A DNA stretch of 64,000 bases from Candidatus Brachybacterium merdavium. GTDB lineage: Bacteria > Actinomycetota > Actinomycetes > Actinomycetales > Dermabacteraceae. A program made the translations under genes and the position numbers. Location: positions 1-64,000 of the forward strand of contig DWZH01000017.1 of NCBI GenBank assembly GCA_019118275.1. Reading direction: 5' to 3'. Below, piece by piece: positions 1 to 9,148 of this stretch (positions are counted from its first letter, which is position 1; each line of letters starts with the position of its first letter). The notes under the pieces are model-generated. The model was given only the letters and a program-made list of their open reading frames with translations. It made no database searches and had not been told where the DNA came from.

Positions 1-642
<642 letters not shown>

Positions 643-652
643 CACCGGCCCC

Positions 653-1783
653 GTGAAGATCGCGATCGTCACGGAGACCTTCCTGCCCTCCGTCGACGGC
701 GTGGTGACGCGGCTGCGCCACGCCGTCGAACGGATGACCGAGCTCGGTCACGAGGTGATGGTGATCGCTCCGGACCTCGGGGTCCGCGAGCACCATGGCG
801 CCCAGGTGGTGGGCATCCGGCCGGTGACCCTGCCGTTCTACAAGCACCGCCGGTTCACGCTGCCCACCCCGACCGTGGACGGCATCATCCGTGGTTTCCA
901 CCCCGACGTGGTCCACGCCGCCCAGCCGCTGCTGCTGGCCTCCTCGGGGGCCTTCGCGGCCCATCGCCAGCAGATCCCGCTGGTGGCCAGCTATCACACC
1001 CACATCCCCCGCTACCTGGACCTGTACCGCGCCTACCGCTGGGGCAAGCCCGCGGTGTGGTGGCAGATCCGGCGCAACCACGCTCTGGCCGACATCAACC
1101 TCGCAACCTCGCAGACGATGCGGGCCGAGCTCGAGTCCCAGGGGGTGAAGGATCTGCACGTGCTGCGCCGCGGGGTGGACACCGAGACCTTCCATCCCCG
1201 TTTCGCCTCCGAGCAGATGCGCGAGCGCCTCAGCCAGGGGCACCCGGACAAGAAGCTGCTGGTGTTCGTCGGGCGTCTGGCCGCCGAGAAGGAGATCCAC
1301 CGGCTGCGGCCGATGATGGGGCGGCGTTATGACGTGGCGCTCGCGATCGTGGGCGATGGCCCCTTCCGCGGCGAGCTCGAGCAGCTGTTCTCCGGTACTC
1401 ACACGCTGTTCCCCGGATTCATGGGGGGCGAGGACCTCGCGAGCGCCTTCGCCAGCGCCGACGCTTTCATCTTCCCCTCGGTCACCGAGACGCTGGGCCT
1501 GGTGATCCTCGAGGGCATGGCGTCCGGTCTCCCGGTGGTCGCCGCCCGCTCGGGGCCGACGATGGAGCAGGTCACCGACGGGGTCGACGGGCTGCTGTTC
1601 GATTCGGGCGACGAGGCGAGCCTGGACGCGGCGCTGACCCGGCTGGGCGATGCGGAGACGCGCGGACGCATCCGCGTGGCCGCCCGCACCGAGGCCGAGA
1701 AGTTCTCCTGGCCGGCGGCGTCGGACGATCTGCTGCGCTACTACGAACTGGCGATCGAGAAGCACGAGGGTGCCAGGGCCTGA
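653..1783 (+). CDS. sqdX: SqdX-like sulfoquinovosyltransferase (GT4)
   Basis: A 376-residue GT-B glycosyltransferase of family GT4. The N-terminal half begins MKIAIVTETFLPSVDG and carries VASYHTHIPRYLDLY. The C-terminal donor domain carries FVGRLAAEKEI, AIVGDGPFRGELE and the retaining E-x7-E motif at E279/E287 within TETLGLVILEG. The segment order and wording match cyanobacterial SqdX, which transfers sulfoquinovose from its UDP form to diacylglycerol. The GTG start at 653 lies 10 bases after the preceding synthase gene, so the two are probably one transcript. Together they predict SQDG-type sulfolipid at the membrane of a non-photosynthetic bacterium. The acceptor cannot be read from sequence; another lipid or glycan acceptor is possible. 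A 263-base gene-free gap follows, containing degenerate ggtgac repeats. Confidence 0.8.
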   Translation: MKIAIVTETFLPSVDGVVTRLRHAVERMTELGHEVMVIAPDLGVREHHGAQVVGIRPVTLPFYKHRRFTLPTPTVDGIIRGFHPDVVHAAQPLLLASSGAFAAHRQQIPLVASYHTHIPRYLDLYRAYRWGKPAVWWQIRRNHALADINLATSQTMRAELESQGVKDLHVLRRGVDTETFHPRFASEQMRERLSQGHPDKKLLVFVGRLAAEKEIHRLRPMMGRRYDVALAIVGDGPFRGELEQLFSGTHTLFPGFMGGEDLASAFASADAFIFPSVTETLGLVILEGMASGLPVVAARSGPTMEQVTDGVDGLLFDSGDEASLDAALTRLGDAETRGRIRVAARTEAEKFSWPAASDDLLRYYELAIEKHEGARA

Positions 1784-2046
1784 GAGGGGCAGGGCCCGAG
1801 GGGGTGCCAGCTGCGCGGGGCCTTCGGGCGCTGATAGTCCGCAGGTCCTCGAACGCCAGCCCTCGACGGACACCGGCGAGATCACCTCGGAGAAGTAGCG
1901 CGTGGCGCGGTGAGTGGCGAGACCCCGGCGACCGGTCATCGGTGACCGGCGTCCGCTGGCCGGTGACTGATGGTCGGTGACCCGTCGCCGGTTACCGAGC
2001 CGCTGGTGGCCGAAAGAGCACGGCGCCGGCCTGTCAGACTGGGCCG

Positions 2047-3063
2047 ATGATCCTTTCGCACTCTCCGGTCAGTGAGACGTTCCGCGAGCGGATCGAGGCG
2101 GCGCTGGCCGGGGCCTACGGGATCCAGGTCGAGGCGCTCGATCGCCTTCACGCCGGCACAGCCACGGACAACCTGCAAGTCCGGGCAACGGACGGGCAGG
2201 AGTGGTTCGTCAAACTCCATGCCACCCATTCGGAGCTGGACGCGGCCGGTGAGGCCATCGCGCTCGCCGAGTTCGTCCGGGGCGGAGGAGTGCCGGTGCC
2301 GATGCTCCGCCGCACCCTCGAGGGCGACCCACTGGCCCAGGACTCCGCCGGCGGATTGTCGGTGTGGGAGTTCCTCGGGGACGCGCGCACGGCCGAGAGC
2401 GGCATCCACGGCGCTGCCACGGCCATCGGAACGGCCATCGGACGCATGCATGAGCTGCTCAGCAGACATCCTGCTGCCCGCCCGAGACTGCGCCCGGCAC
2501 GCGACGTGATCGACCTCCCGGCGGCCTTGGACCGCTGCGACCAGCTGCTGGGCACCTACCGGAACGAGCGGTTGGAAGATCCCGATCAGCTCTGGGCGCT
2601 CGAGGCCCTCGCCCGACGCCGCGAGGTGCTGCCGGAGATCGCTGAAGCGCTGGCCGGTCTGCCTGCGCTGACCACGCAGGTGGTCCACGGCGATCTCGCA
2701 GCACCCAACGTCCTGCTTCGCGGAGACGAATTCGCGGCCGTCATCGACTTCCAGCCGCCGTCATCCGGCTACGTGTCCTGGGAAGTCGCTCGAATCGCAT
2801 ATGATCCCCGCACGGTCGTCTCGGATCCGTCGTGGCAGGAGGCAGCCGGGGAGCTGCTCGAGGCGTATCGGCACGCGAACCCTCTCATGAGGGCCGACGA
2901 TCTGCACTCAGCGCTCGTCGTCGGCGCCGCCTACGTCCTGGCCTCGACGTATCCGCTCGTGACGATCCTCAGTGAGCCGGAGCAGGCTGACGACACCCTG
3001 CGGAGCTACGGGCGGGCGCGTCATGACGCGGCGCTGGCGATGCTGGAGCGCGTGCGAGCGTGA
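2047..3063 (+). CDS. Aminoglycoside phosphotransferase-fold kinase
   Basis: A 338-residue member of the APH/choline kinase-like fold. The catalytic loop VVHGDLAAPNVLL places H214, D216 and N221, and VIDF supplies the metal-binding D234 (IDF replaces the common DFG). The phosphate-contacting lysine is probably in WFVKLHATHSEL. Substrate is unknown; family members phosphorylate antibiotics, sugars, choline or homoserine, and nothing nearby points to one. A CAGACT hexamer sits six bases before the ATG with no ribosome-binding site, so the message may be leaderless. It stands alone, followed by a convergent VOC gene. Confidence 0.72.
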   Translation: MILSHSPVSETFRERIEAALAGAYGIQVEALDRLHAGTATDNLQVRATDGQEWFVKLHATHSELDAAGEAIALAEFVRGGGVPVPMLRRTLEGDPLAQDSAGGLSVWEFLGDARTAESGIHGAATAIGTAIGRMHELLSRHPAARPRLRPARDVIDLPAALDRCDQLLGTYRNERLEDPDQLWALEALARRREVLPEIAEALAGLPALTTQVVHGDLAAPNVLLRGDEFAAVIDFQPPSSGYVSWEVARIAYDPRTVVSDPSWQEAAGELLEAYRHANPLMRADDLHSALVVGAAYVLASTYPLVTILSEPEQADDTLRSYGRARHDAALAMLERVRA

Positions 3064-3162
3064 GAGGACGCAGCCGCAGGGCGATCGCTGAGCGTGTGCC
3101 GCTCGTCCTCTGGCCGTCCTCCGCGACTGGCCGCGCGGGGCCGACGGGCCGCACGGGGGCGT

Positions 3163-3519
3163 TCAGTTCAGGGGGCGCGAGAAGTCGATCGTCATGCCCG
3201 GGGTGGCAGCGGTCGTCACGCAGGCCGAGCGCTCTCCGAAGTCCATGTCGGTCGGCTCGCGCACCGGCTCCGCACCGTTGTCCACGGCGCGCTGGAAGGC
3301 GACGTCCACATCGTCGGCCTCGATGTGAAGGATGAGGTTGCAGGAGGTGTCCTGCCCCTCGGTCGGCGCATTGATCCACAGCGGGACGCTGTTCTCGCTG
3401 GTGAGCGATGCGAAGGTGCCGCGGTCCTGATCGATGGTCCAGCCGAGGATTCTGCTCAGGGACATCGCGGCGGCAGAGGGATCCTCGAGGACAAGGGTGA
3501 TGGCGCGAACGCGGGGCAT
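3163..3519 (-). CDS. VOC (glyoxalase/bleomycin-resistance fold) protein
   Basis: A 118-residue single-domain vicinal-oxygen-chelate protein of normal length. It starts MPRVRAITLVLEDPSAAAMS and ends GMTIDFSRPL, with the beta-alpha-beta-beta-beta order of the fold and LHIEADDVDVAFQRAVDNGA as the second module. A conserved metal triad is not obvious, so it may be a binding protein rather than an enzyme. An AAGGAG ribosome-binding site lies just before the ATG. It is convergent with the upstream kinase gene and is followed, 48 bases upstream on the same strand, by a pentapeptide-repeat gene; the two may be cotranscribed. Function is unknown. Confidence 0.72.
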   Translation of the reverse strand: MPRVRAITLVLEDPSAAAMSLSRILGWTIDQDRGTFASLTSENSVPLWINAPTEGQDTSCNLILHIEADDVDVAFQRAVDNGAEPVREPTDMDFGERSACVTTAATPGMTIDFSRPLN

Positions 3520-3567
3520 CGTGAATCTCCTTCGGTTCCGACAGGCACGGAGACCGTAGCACCATCG

Positions 3568-4230
3568 CTACCCCTCGACGCGAATCCCGAGGTGGCCGGC
3601 GAAGGTGGCGGCGAGGGCGGTCACCTGCAGTGCGTCGAGCGTCGCCCCCTTCATCCCCTCCACGTTGCTGACTTGGCCCATCTCCAGGCCCCGCAGGTCC
3701 ACGTCGGTCAGGCGGGTGTGGGCGAACGCCACGACGTCGGCCCGGCTTCCGACGAAGCAGACGCGGGTGGCGGTGGCGCCCGTCAGATCGAGCTCGCCGA
3801 TCGTGCAACCCTCGAAGACGACGTCCTCGAGCGTGGAAGCCCGCAGGTTGACCCAGTCGAGCTTGCAGCCGACGAATCGCGTGGTGCGGATATCCGCCTC
3901 GTAGATGTCCAGCGCCCCGATGCGGGAGCCGACGATCTCCACGTCGCGCAGCGTCACCCTCGACGCCCTGAACGCGGGGGCGCTGAACCGTTCCAGCCGC
4001 GACTCGATCAGCCGCGTGGCCTGCAGGTCCGCAGTGTGCGCCGTGACGCCCAGGAGCTCGCACTCGCGCAGGCTCGCCCCTGGGAGCGCGAGCTCATCGA
4101 GGCTGCCGCCGTCGATCTGCAGGCACTCATGGTCCCCTTGCGGACGCAGCGCCTCGATCGGTGTTCCGTCCAGGGAGGGGAGGGTCAGAGGCTCGATCAC
4201 CGGCTTCGTCGTGACCTGTCGTCTGTGCAC
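3568..4230 (-). CDS. Pentapeptide-repeat protein
   Basis: A 220-residue protein whose residues from about 40 to 200 form A(D/N)LxX-like repeats (LRECEL, LQATRL, IRTTRF, LRASTL, LTGATA, LRGLEM), predicting a right-handed quadrilateral beta-helix. The GTG start is chosen for the GAGGAG box four bases upstream. Some relatives mimic DNA and protect gyrase, but most have no known role and nothing here assigns one. No signal peptide or membrane segment is visible, so it is probably cytoplasmic. Confidence 0.72.
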   Translation of the reverse strand: MHRRQVTTKPVIEPLTLPSLDGTPIEALRPQGDHECLQIDGGSLDELALPGASLRECELLGVTAHTADLQATRLIESRLERFSAPAFRASRVTLRDVEIVGSRIGALDIYEADIRTTRFVGCKLDWVNLRASTLEDVVFEGCTIGELDLTGATATRVCFVGSRADVVAFAHTRLTDVDLRGLEMGQVSNVEGMKGATLDALQVTALAATFAGHLGIRVEG

Positions 4231-4297
4231 AGTGCTCCTCGTCGTCGCTGCTGGTGACCGGACCGCCCTCAGTGTGCGCTCTGGGGCCGACAGCCGG

Positions 4298-4377
4298 GTG
4301 CTGGTGGCCGGGGCTGGCGGTCGTTGCTGGTGGACCGGGGCGGCGTTCGTTGCTGGTGGACCGGGGGCGGCGTTCGT
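4298..4377. repeat. Degenerate 26-base tandem repeat
   Basis: About three copies of a G-rich unit containing cgttgctggtggaccgggg (best copies at 4317-4340 and 4341-4366) lie between the pentapeptide gene start and the tRNA. There is no coding potential that resembles a protein. It is unrelated in sequence to the 17-base array on the other side of the tRNA. Confidence 0.6.
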
Positions 4378-4414
4378 GACCCGTGACCAGGCCCGACGCT
4401 TCGACTGGAGTGGG

Positions 4415-4488
4415 ACGCTCCGGCAGGAGTCGAACCTGCGACACGCTCCTTATGGGGGAGCTGCTCTTCCTCACTGAGCTACGGAGCG
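4415..4488 (-). tRNA. tRNA with CAT anticodon (Met or Ile2), C33 variant
   Basis: A full 74-base cloverleaf can be drawn. The acceptor stem CGCTCCG/CGGAGCG is perfect; T8 and A9 are present; the D stem is GCTC/GAGC with GG in the loop. The anticodon stem is GCTCC/GGAGC with loop CCCATAA, the variable loop is GTGTC, and the T arm is GCAGG-TTCGACT-CCTGC. No CCA is encoded. Anticodon CAT reads AUG, or AUA if modified to lysidine. A paired C1-G72 and a T29-A41 pair argue against the initiator. The nearly universal U33 is replaced by C33, the only non-canonical position. It could be an elongator tRNA-Met, a tRNA-Ile2 or a decaying copy. Confidence 0.85.
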
Positions 4489-4831
4489 AGGGGCCGCGGC
4501 GCGGCCACCTGTCCCAGCATCATGACGGTCCGGGTGGTGCCGGGCCAGCGCGGTGACATCCGGGGAAACGCTGTGACCGGCGCGGACTTGTGGCGTCATG
4601 CGTTCATCCGGTCGTGCGTTGGCCCGAGTCATGTGTTGGTCCGGGTCGTGCGTTGGCCCGAGTCATGTGTTGAGCTCAGCCACGCGTTGATCGGGATCCG
4701 CCCTCTCTCCTCCTCATCGGCTGGTCATGCACCGTCGTGCCGGAGAGCTTCCTCCCGCCGGTGGCCCGCCGTAGATTCCCAGCACCCGGGCGATGAGGCC
4801 CGGCCGGCACGAAGCGACAGCGGGGGACGCT
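4489..4831. other. Gene-free stretch dominated by a 17-base repeat
   Basis: These 343 bases between the tRNA and the DUF4265 gene hold the six-copy array annotated separately and otherwise nothing recognisable. The possible reading frames across it look non-coding. Confidence 0.5.
4595..4695. repeat. 17-base tandem repeat, six copies
   Basis: Units start at 4595 (16 bases), 4611, 4628, 4645, 4662 and 4679. They follow the pattern GTC(A/G)TG(C/T)GTTGGxCCGA, with two versions that alternate: gtcgtgcgttggcccga and gtcatgtgttggtccgg. The second and fourth units are identical. It is intergenic, between the tRNA and the next gene. There are no spacers, so this is not a CRISPR array. Confidence 0.85.
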
Positions 4832-5305
4832 ATGGACGACGACTCACGACGCACTGTGCGGTTCTACGTCGGTGGTGAGCATGCAATCGAGAGCGAAGGG
4901 ATGTGGGCGGACGAGACACCGGCGGGAACCTATCTCGTCAAGAACATCCCCTTCTTCGCGTATCAGGTCTCTTATCAGGATGAGGTGGCAGCGCGCTGGT
5001 GTGACGATGGCTGCCTGTGGGCCCTCGGTGTCATCGCGAATTCAGGGAATGTCACCTTGAGAGCCGCCGCCACCGCGAGTGATCGAATCTGCGCGGAGGC
5101 GGATATGGCGCGGCTCAGCGGAGAGCTGCAGGATCTCGGCATCGGGCACGAAGAGGCTGCTCACTATCACCTGTTGGCCATCAATGTCAGCGAAGTCGAC
5201 GACATCTGGGGCTTGATCCGGCTGCTCGGACGGTTCGAACGGAGCGGCCAGGGCATATGGGAGGAGTCCAAGGTGATGCCCTGGTGGCCGCACCTCGATC
5301 GATGA
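4832..5305 (+). CDS. DUF4265-like protein
   Basis: A 157-residue cytoplasmic protein. It has the DUF4265 layout: an N-terminal strand (TVRFYVGGE), then ESEGMWADE, GTYLVKNIPFFAYQVSYQDEV and a C-terminal half with VSEVDDIWGLIRLL. The ATG at 4832 is preferred because gggga lies upstream and the family homology starts here. The family has no established function; members are scattered in actinobacterial accessory regions and some sit near toxin-immunity genes, but no partner is visible here. Confidence 0.6.
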   Translation: MDDDSRRTVRFYVGGEHAIESEGMWADETPAGTYLVKNIPFFAYQVSYQDEVAARWCDDGCLWALGVIANSGNVTLRAAATASDRICAEADMARLSGELQDLGIGHEEAAHYHLLAINVSEVDDIWGLIRLLGRFERSGQGIWEESKVMPWWPHLDR

Positions 5306-5560
5306 CAGCCTGGGCTGATGGTCGAGCGGGTGGGTCGATGGGGCGAGGATTTATCGGTCTGCGCCATTTGCTTGCCCACGACTTCGCGATGGAGTCATTC
5401 GTCCCCCGAAGAGTGATCGTCTGCAAAGGACGGCACGCCTCTCCTCCACAATGGCCCGTTTCCCACATTTATCGACCCCATCTCTCCTCCCCATACGGGG
5501 GTTATCCACAAAATCGCGCAGATGTTTTTAAATGTCAGCCCGAGACGGCATGATGAATTT
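5306..5560. other. AT-richer gap before the HNH gene
   Basis: About 255 bases with visibly lower GC than the surroundings, including gttatccacaaaatcgcg and gatgtttttaaatg close to the nuclease start. It probably holds the promoter of the nuclease gene, but no clear -35/-10 pair stands out. The ttatccaca element resembles a DnaA box; a single copy is not evidence of an origin. Confidence 0.4.
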
Positions 5561-7588
5561 ATGAACACCTCACCGGGCGCCTCAGGTGCTGATGACGTCG
5601 ACCGTCATCGGCAGCACCTCGACGCCGTGCGAGAGGCGGGGCCGCTGGCCATCGCTGAACTCCTGGGGGATGCGCACTATGTGCTGGCTAATCTGGTGCT
5701 GGCGCCTGGCCTGGTCTTCGATGCCGAGGAACACGAACCCGGGGAGTTCGTGCAGTTGCTGGACCGTATCCACGAGTTCAACGGTGCTCTGGAGGGCGCC
5801 CGGGCCCGTACCGAGGTCGCACTTGCCGACTCCCATGTGGTGCGCCATCGGGCCGCGGCCATGGCACAGGCCGCACAGGAGGCGGACGCGGTTCCCGCCC
5901 AGGACGAGATCGACCGGACCGCCGAGAAGGTCGCCGGCCGAGAGATCTCGATGATCACGCGTCGCTCTCCGTCGACGGCCGGGCGGTCGCTGGCCTCCTC
6001 CCGGCGCCTGGTGGAGAGCATGCCGGAGATGCTCACTGCGCTCACCACCGGGAAGATCACCAGCCAGACCGCCTATGACACCGCACGCAGCACCGCGCCG
6101 CTGGAGCCGCTGGCGCGCCGTCAGGTCGATGAGGTCCTGGGCGAGCGTCTGCCGGACCTGGACGGCGCGGGCCGTGGCCGCTGGCGACAGGCTGTCACCG
6201 CCGCTGTCGAGCAGGTGGATCCGAAGGGTGAATCCGCCCGTCATCAGCGTGCGCGCCAGGAGCGGAATGTGACCGTCCGCCCCGGGGAGCACGGGATGGC
6301 GACAGTGAGCGCCCGGATGCCGTCCGTGGAGGCGGTGCTGATGCGCAAACGGCTGTCCCTCGAGGCGGAGCGGCTGCGCGCCGAGGGCGACCGGCGCGGT
6401 CACCAGGCGATCATGGCCGATCTCCTCGCCGATACCGTGCTGGGCCGCGAGGGAGGGATGGACCCCATCACGCTGGATCTCGGGGTGATCATCACCGATC
6501 GAGCGCTGCTGAACCCCAAGCACGGGGACGTCGCACATATCGAAGGCTACGGCCCGGTCCCGGCCGAGGCCGTGCGGGCACAGCTGCGGGCCTCCCTGGA
6601 GGAGCCCTCCGATCCCGACCAGGATCCTTTCGGCCCGGACGGCCCGGCACTGCGTGCCGTCCTGCGGCGCCTGTACACACATCCGGTGACGGGAGAACTG
6701 GTCGCCGTGGAATCCGAGGCGCGGGCGTTCCCCGAGAAGCTGGGGAGGTTCCTGACACTGCGGGACTCGACCTGCCGCGGACCCTTCTGCGATGCGCCGA
6801 TCCGTCAGCACGATCACATCGTCCCCCACTCCCGGGGCGGACCCACCAGCGTCGACAACGGGCAGGGGCTCTGTGCTCACTGCAATCAGAAGGAGCAGCA
6901 GCTGCGTGCCGTGCGACGCACGGATCAGCCCGGGCACAGGGTGGAGTGGGTCAGCGAGACCGGGACGCGACGGGTCGTGGCACCGACGCCGCTGACCGCG
7001 CCCGAGCCCCCGAGGGCTCCTCGCTCACGTCATACTCAGCCGCAGGTCCCCGCGCCGACCGGGCCCAGGGTCGTCTCTCCCGAGCAGTCATCCTCTCCCG
7101 AGCAGCCACCGAAGGCCCCCGCCGAGGAGTCAGGGACCCCGGAGAAGCCTGCGGCGCCGGTAACGGACTCACAGCCGCCCCCGGAGGGTGCGGTGGAGCG
7201 CAGCGACAGTTCTCGGAGACGCCCGACGGACGAGCCCGCGGACGCCGCGGACGGTGCGCAGGTCGCGAAGGAGTCCACGAATGCCGGGAAGGACTCGAAG
7301 GAGCCCACGGACCCTGCGCGGGCCGCGAAGGGGCCCACGGACACCGCGCAGGGCGCTGAAGAGCCCACGAAGCCGTCCCCGAAACCGGCGAAGGCCTGGA
7401 GCGACCGCGCGGAGCAGTTCCGGGACCCGGCGCAGAGAACATCGTCACCCGCGGAGCGAACCGCATATCGGCCACAGACCGCAGAGGAACCTGAGCCGCC
7501 TCGCCGTCAGCCAGGGCGGGGGAGAGGCATCCCCCGCCGGGAACGGGCGGAGCCGGACTCCGGGGACCCGGACGCGGCCGCGAACTGA
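5561..7588 (+). CDS. DUF222/13E12-type HNH endonuclease
   Basis: A 675-residue protein from the ATG at 5561; an in-frame ATG at 5522 would add 13 residues. Residues about 10-330 are the helical DUF222 domain. An HNH module follows: C405-RGPFC, then HDHIVPHSRGGPTSVDNG, and CAHCNQKE with paired cysteines that should bind zinc. From about residue 470 the chain is a Pro/Glu/Lys-rich tail with imperfect repeats (AAKGPTD, AKESTN, AEEPTK). This family, called 13E12 in mycobacteria, is multicopy and often behaves as a mobile repeat family in actinobacteria. Its biological role is unproven. No flanking inverted repeats were seen, so an independent mobile unit is not supported here. Confidence 0.82.
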   Translation: MNTSPGASGADDVDRHRQHLDAVREAGPLAIAELLGDAHYVLANLVLAPGLVFDAEEHEPGEFVQLLDRIHEFNGALEGARARTEVALADSHVVRHRAAAMAQAAQEADAVPAQDEIDRTAEKVAGREISMITRRSPSTAGRSLASSRRLVESMPEMLTALTTGKITSQTAYDTARSTAPLEPLARRQVDEVLGERLPDLDGAGRGRWRQAVTAAVEQVDPKGESARHQRARQERNVTVRPGEHGMATVSARMPSVEAVLMRKRLSLEAERLRAEGDRRGHQAIMADLLADTVLGREGGMDPITLDLGVIITDRALLNPKHGDVAHIEGYGPVPAEAVRAQLRASLEEPSDPDQDPFGPDGPALRAVLRRLYTHPVTGELVAVESEARAFPEKLGRFLTLRDSTCRGPFCDAPIRQHDHIVPHSRGGPTSVDNGQGLCAHCNQKEQQLRAVRRTDQPGHRVEWVSETGTRRVVAPTPLTAPEPPRAPRSRHTQPQVPAPTGPRVVSPEQSSSPEQPPKAPAEESGTPEKPAAPVTDSQPPPEGAVERSDSSRRRPTDEPADAADGAQVAKESTNAGKDSKEPTDPARAAKGPTDTAQGAEEPTKPSPKPAKAWSDRAEQFRDPAQRTSSPAERTAYRPQTAEEPEPPRRQPGRGRGIPRRERAEPDSGDPDAAAN

Positions 7589-7617
7589 TCGGGCCGCCAC
7601 ACGCTCTCCCGGCTCAG

Positions 7618-7680
7618 CCAGCACCGTTCAGCTCAGAGCCAGCATCGCTCAGCTCAGAGCCAGCACCGTTCAGCGCAGAC
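7618..7680. repeat. 21-base tandem repeat, three copies
   Basis: Copies at 7618-7638, 7639-7659 and 7660-7680 follow ccagcaccgttcagctcaga plus one base, with a few substitutions. It lies between the convergent ends of the HNH gene and hemL, so it may influence 3' processing or termination, but no strong hairpin is present. Confidence 0.85.
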
Positions 7681-7688
7681 ACCCGCAC

Positions 7689-9002
7689 TCAGGAAGCCGC
7701 GCCGGCAGCTGCCTTCGCTGCGGCCGGGAGGGCCTCGGCGATCCGATCCAGCACCGCATCGGTGTGCGCGGTGGAGACGAACCAGGCCTCGAACGCCGAG
7801 GGTGGGAGATAGATCCCCGCCTCGAGCAGGGAGTTGAAGAAGCGAGTGAACGCCTCAGTGTCCTGCGCCTTCGCATCGGTGTACGAGCCCACCGGCGCGT
7901 CGCGGAAGAACACCGAGAACAAGGTGCCCGCGGTCTGGATCACATGCGGCACACCCGCGGCCGAGAGGGCATCGCCGACCAGCTGCTGCAGGCGCGTGCT
8001 CGCGGCGGCGATGGTTTCGTAGGCCGCCTCGTCCAGTCCCGCGAAGGTGGCCAGGCCCGCGGCGGTGGCCAAGGGATTGCCCGACAAAGTACCCGCCTGG
8101 TACACGGGGCCGGCCGGGGCCAGCAGGCCCATCAGCTCCGCCCGGCCGCCGAAGGCACCCACCGGCAGGCCGCCGCCGATCACCTTCCCGAAGGTCATCA
8201 GGTCCGGGGCCCAGCCCTCGCCGTCGATCCCGTAGTACCCCTCGGCACTCGCTCGGAAACCGGTCAGCACCTCGTCGCTGATCATCAGGGCACCGGCGGC
8301 GTGCGCGGTCTCGGCCAGGAAGCGGTTGAAGCCGATCCCGTCGACCTCCTGCGGCGGCACCACACCCATGTTCGCGGGCGCAGCTTCGGTGATGACCGCT
8401 GCGATCTCGCTGCCGCGCTCGGCGAACAGCGCCGAGACGGCCTCACGGTCGCCGTAGGGCACGACCACGGTGTCGCGGGCGGTGGCCTCGGTGACTCCCG
8501 CCGAGCCCGGCATAGCGAAGGTCGCGACTCCGGAACCGGCCTCCGCCAGCAGCGCGTCGACGTGACCGTGGTAGGAGCCGGCGAACTTCACGATCACATC
8601 GCGACCGGTCGCGGCGCGCGCCACCCGCAGTGCGCTCATGGTCGCCTCGGTCCCGGAGTTGACCAGCCGCACCTGCTCGAGCGGACGTACCCGGCGCACG
8701 ACCTCCTCGACCAGCGAGACCTCACCGGGCTGCGGTGCCCCGAAGGAGAGCCCCCGCCCGGCGGCCTCCTGCACCGCCTCGACGACCTGCTCGTTCGCGT
8801 GCCCCAGGATCATCGGACCCCAGGACCCGACCAGGTCCACGAACTCGCGGCCGTCGGCGTCGTGCAGCATGGCGCCCGAGGCCGAGGTGATGAACGGCGG
8901 GGTGCCGCCCACGCTGCCGAAGGCTCGCACGGGTGAGTTCACCCCGGAGGGGGTCACCTGCTGGGCGCGGGTGAACAGATCGGATGAAGCGGAATGGGTC
9001 AT
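7689..9002 (-). CDS. hemL: Glutamate-1-semialdehyde 2,1-aminomutase
   Basis: A 437-residue PLP enzyme of normal length that converts glutamate-1-semialdehyde to 5-aminolevulinate, the second step of the C5 route. It shows [20 protein letters not shown] at the N-terminus, [24 protein letters not shown] and the PLP-lysine motif [18 protein letters not shown]. The ATG at 9002 is chosen for the GAGGAG box upstream and the family start; a longer frame through the preceding repeat is not credible. It is the last gene of the haem operon, 146 bases after hemB. Confidence 0.95.
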   Translation of the reverse strand: MTHSASSDLFTRAQQVTPSGVNSPVRAFGSVGGTPPFITSASGAMLHDADGREFVDLVGSWGPMILGHANEQVVEAVQEAAGRGLSFGAPQPGEVSLVEEVVRRVRPLEQVRLVNSGTEATMSALRVARAATGRDVIVKFAGSYHGHVDALLAEAGSGVATFAMPGSAGVTEATARDTVVVPYGDREAVSALFAERGSEIAAVITEAAPANMGVVPPQEVDGIGFNRFLAETAHAAGALMISDEVLTGFRASAEGYYGIDGEGWAPDLMTFGKVIGGGLPVGAFGGRAELMGLLAPAGPVYQAGTLSGNPLATAAGLATFAGLDEAAYETIAAASTRLQQLVGDALSAAGVPHVIQTAGTLFSVFFRDAPVGSYTDAKAQDTEAFTRFFNSLLEAGIYLPPSAFEAWFVSTAHTDAVLDRIAEALPAAAKAAAGAAS

Positions 9003-9041
9003 GGGTGGTCTCCTCAGAATCGGGGGATCGTCGGACGGGGA

Positions 9042-9110
9042 TCGAGAAGGGGCGGGGAACCGGGCTCGGGACGGGGGTCGAGAAGGGGCGGGGAACCGGG
9101 CTCGGGACGG
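9042..9110. repeat. 36-base tandem repeat between hemB and hemL
   Basis: Two 33-base identical blocks (9042-9074 and 9078-9110) repeat with a 36-base period, followed by a degenerate partial third copy to about 9140. Each contains aaggggcggggaaccgggct. It fills the only sizeable gap between the last two haem genes and could affect their relative expression. Confidence 0.85.
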
Positions 9111-9148
9111 TGCTGGAGACTGGCCTCGGGACGAAGTTCGCACTGTGC

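Noticed and set aside
4595..4695. Regularly spaced repeats suggesting CRISPR
   Set aside because: Units are directly adjacent, with no unique spacers, and no cas genes are present. The same applies to the arrays at 36644, 36831 and 37102.
5490..5520. DnaA-box-like ttatccaca as a replication origin
   Set aside because: A single element with no dnaA, dnaN or further boxes nearby.
5561..7588. HNH gene as part of a restriction or defence system
   Set aside because: DUF222/HNH proteins are common multicopy actinobacterial genes; no methylase or partner is adjacent.
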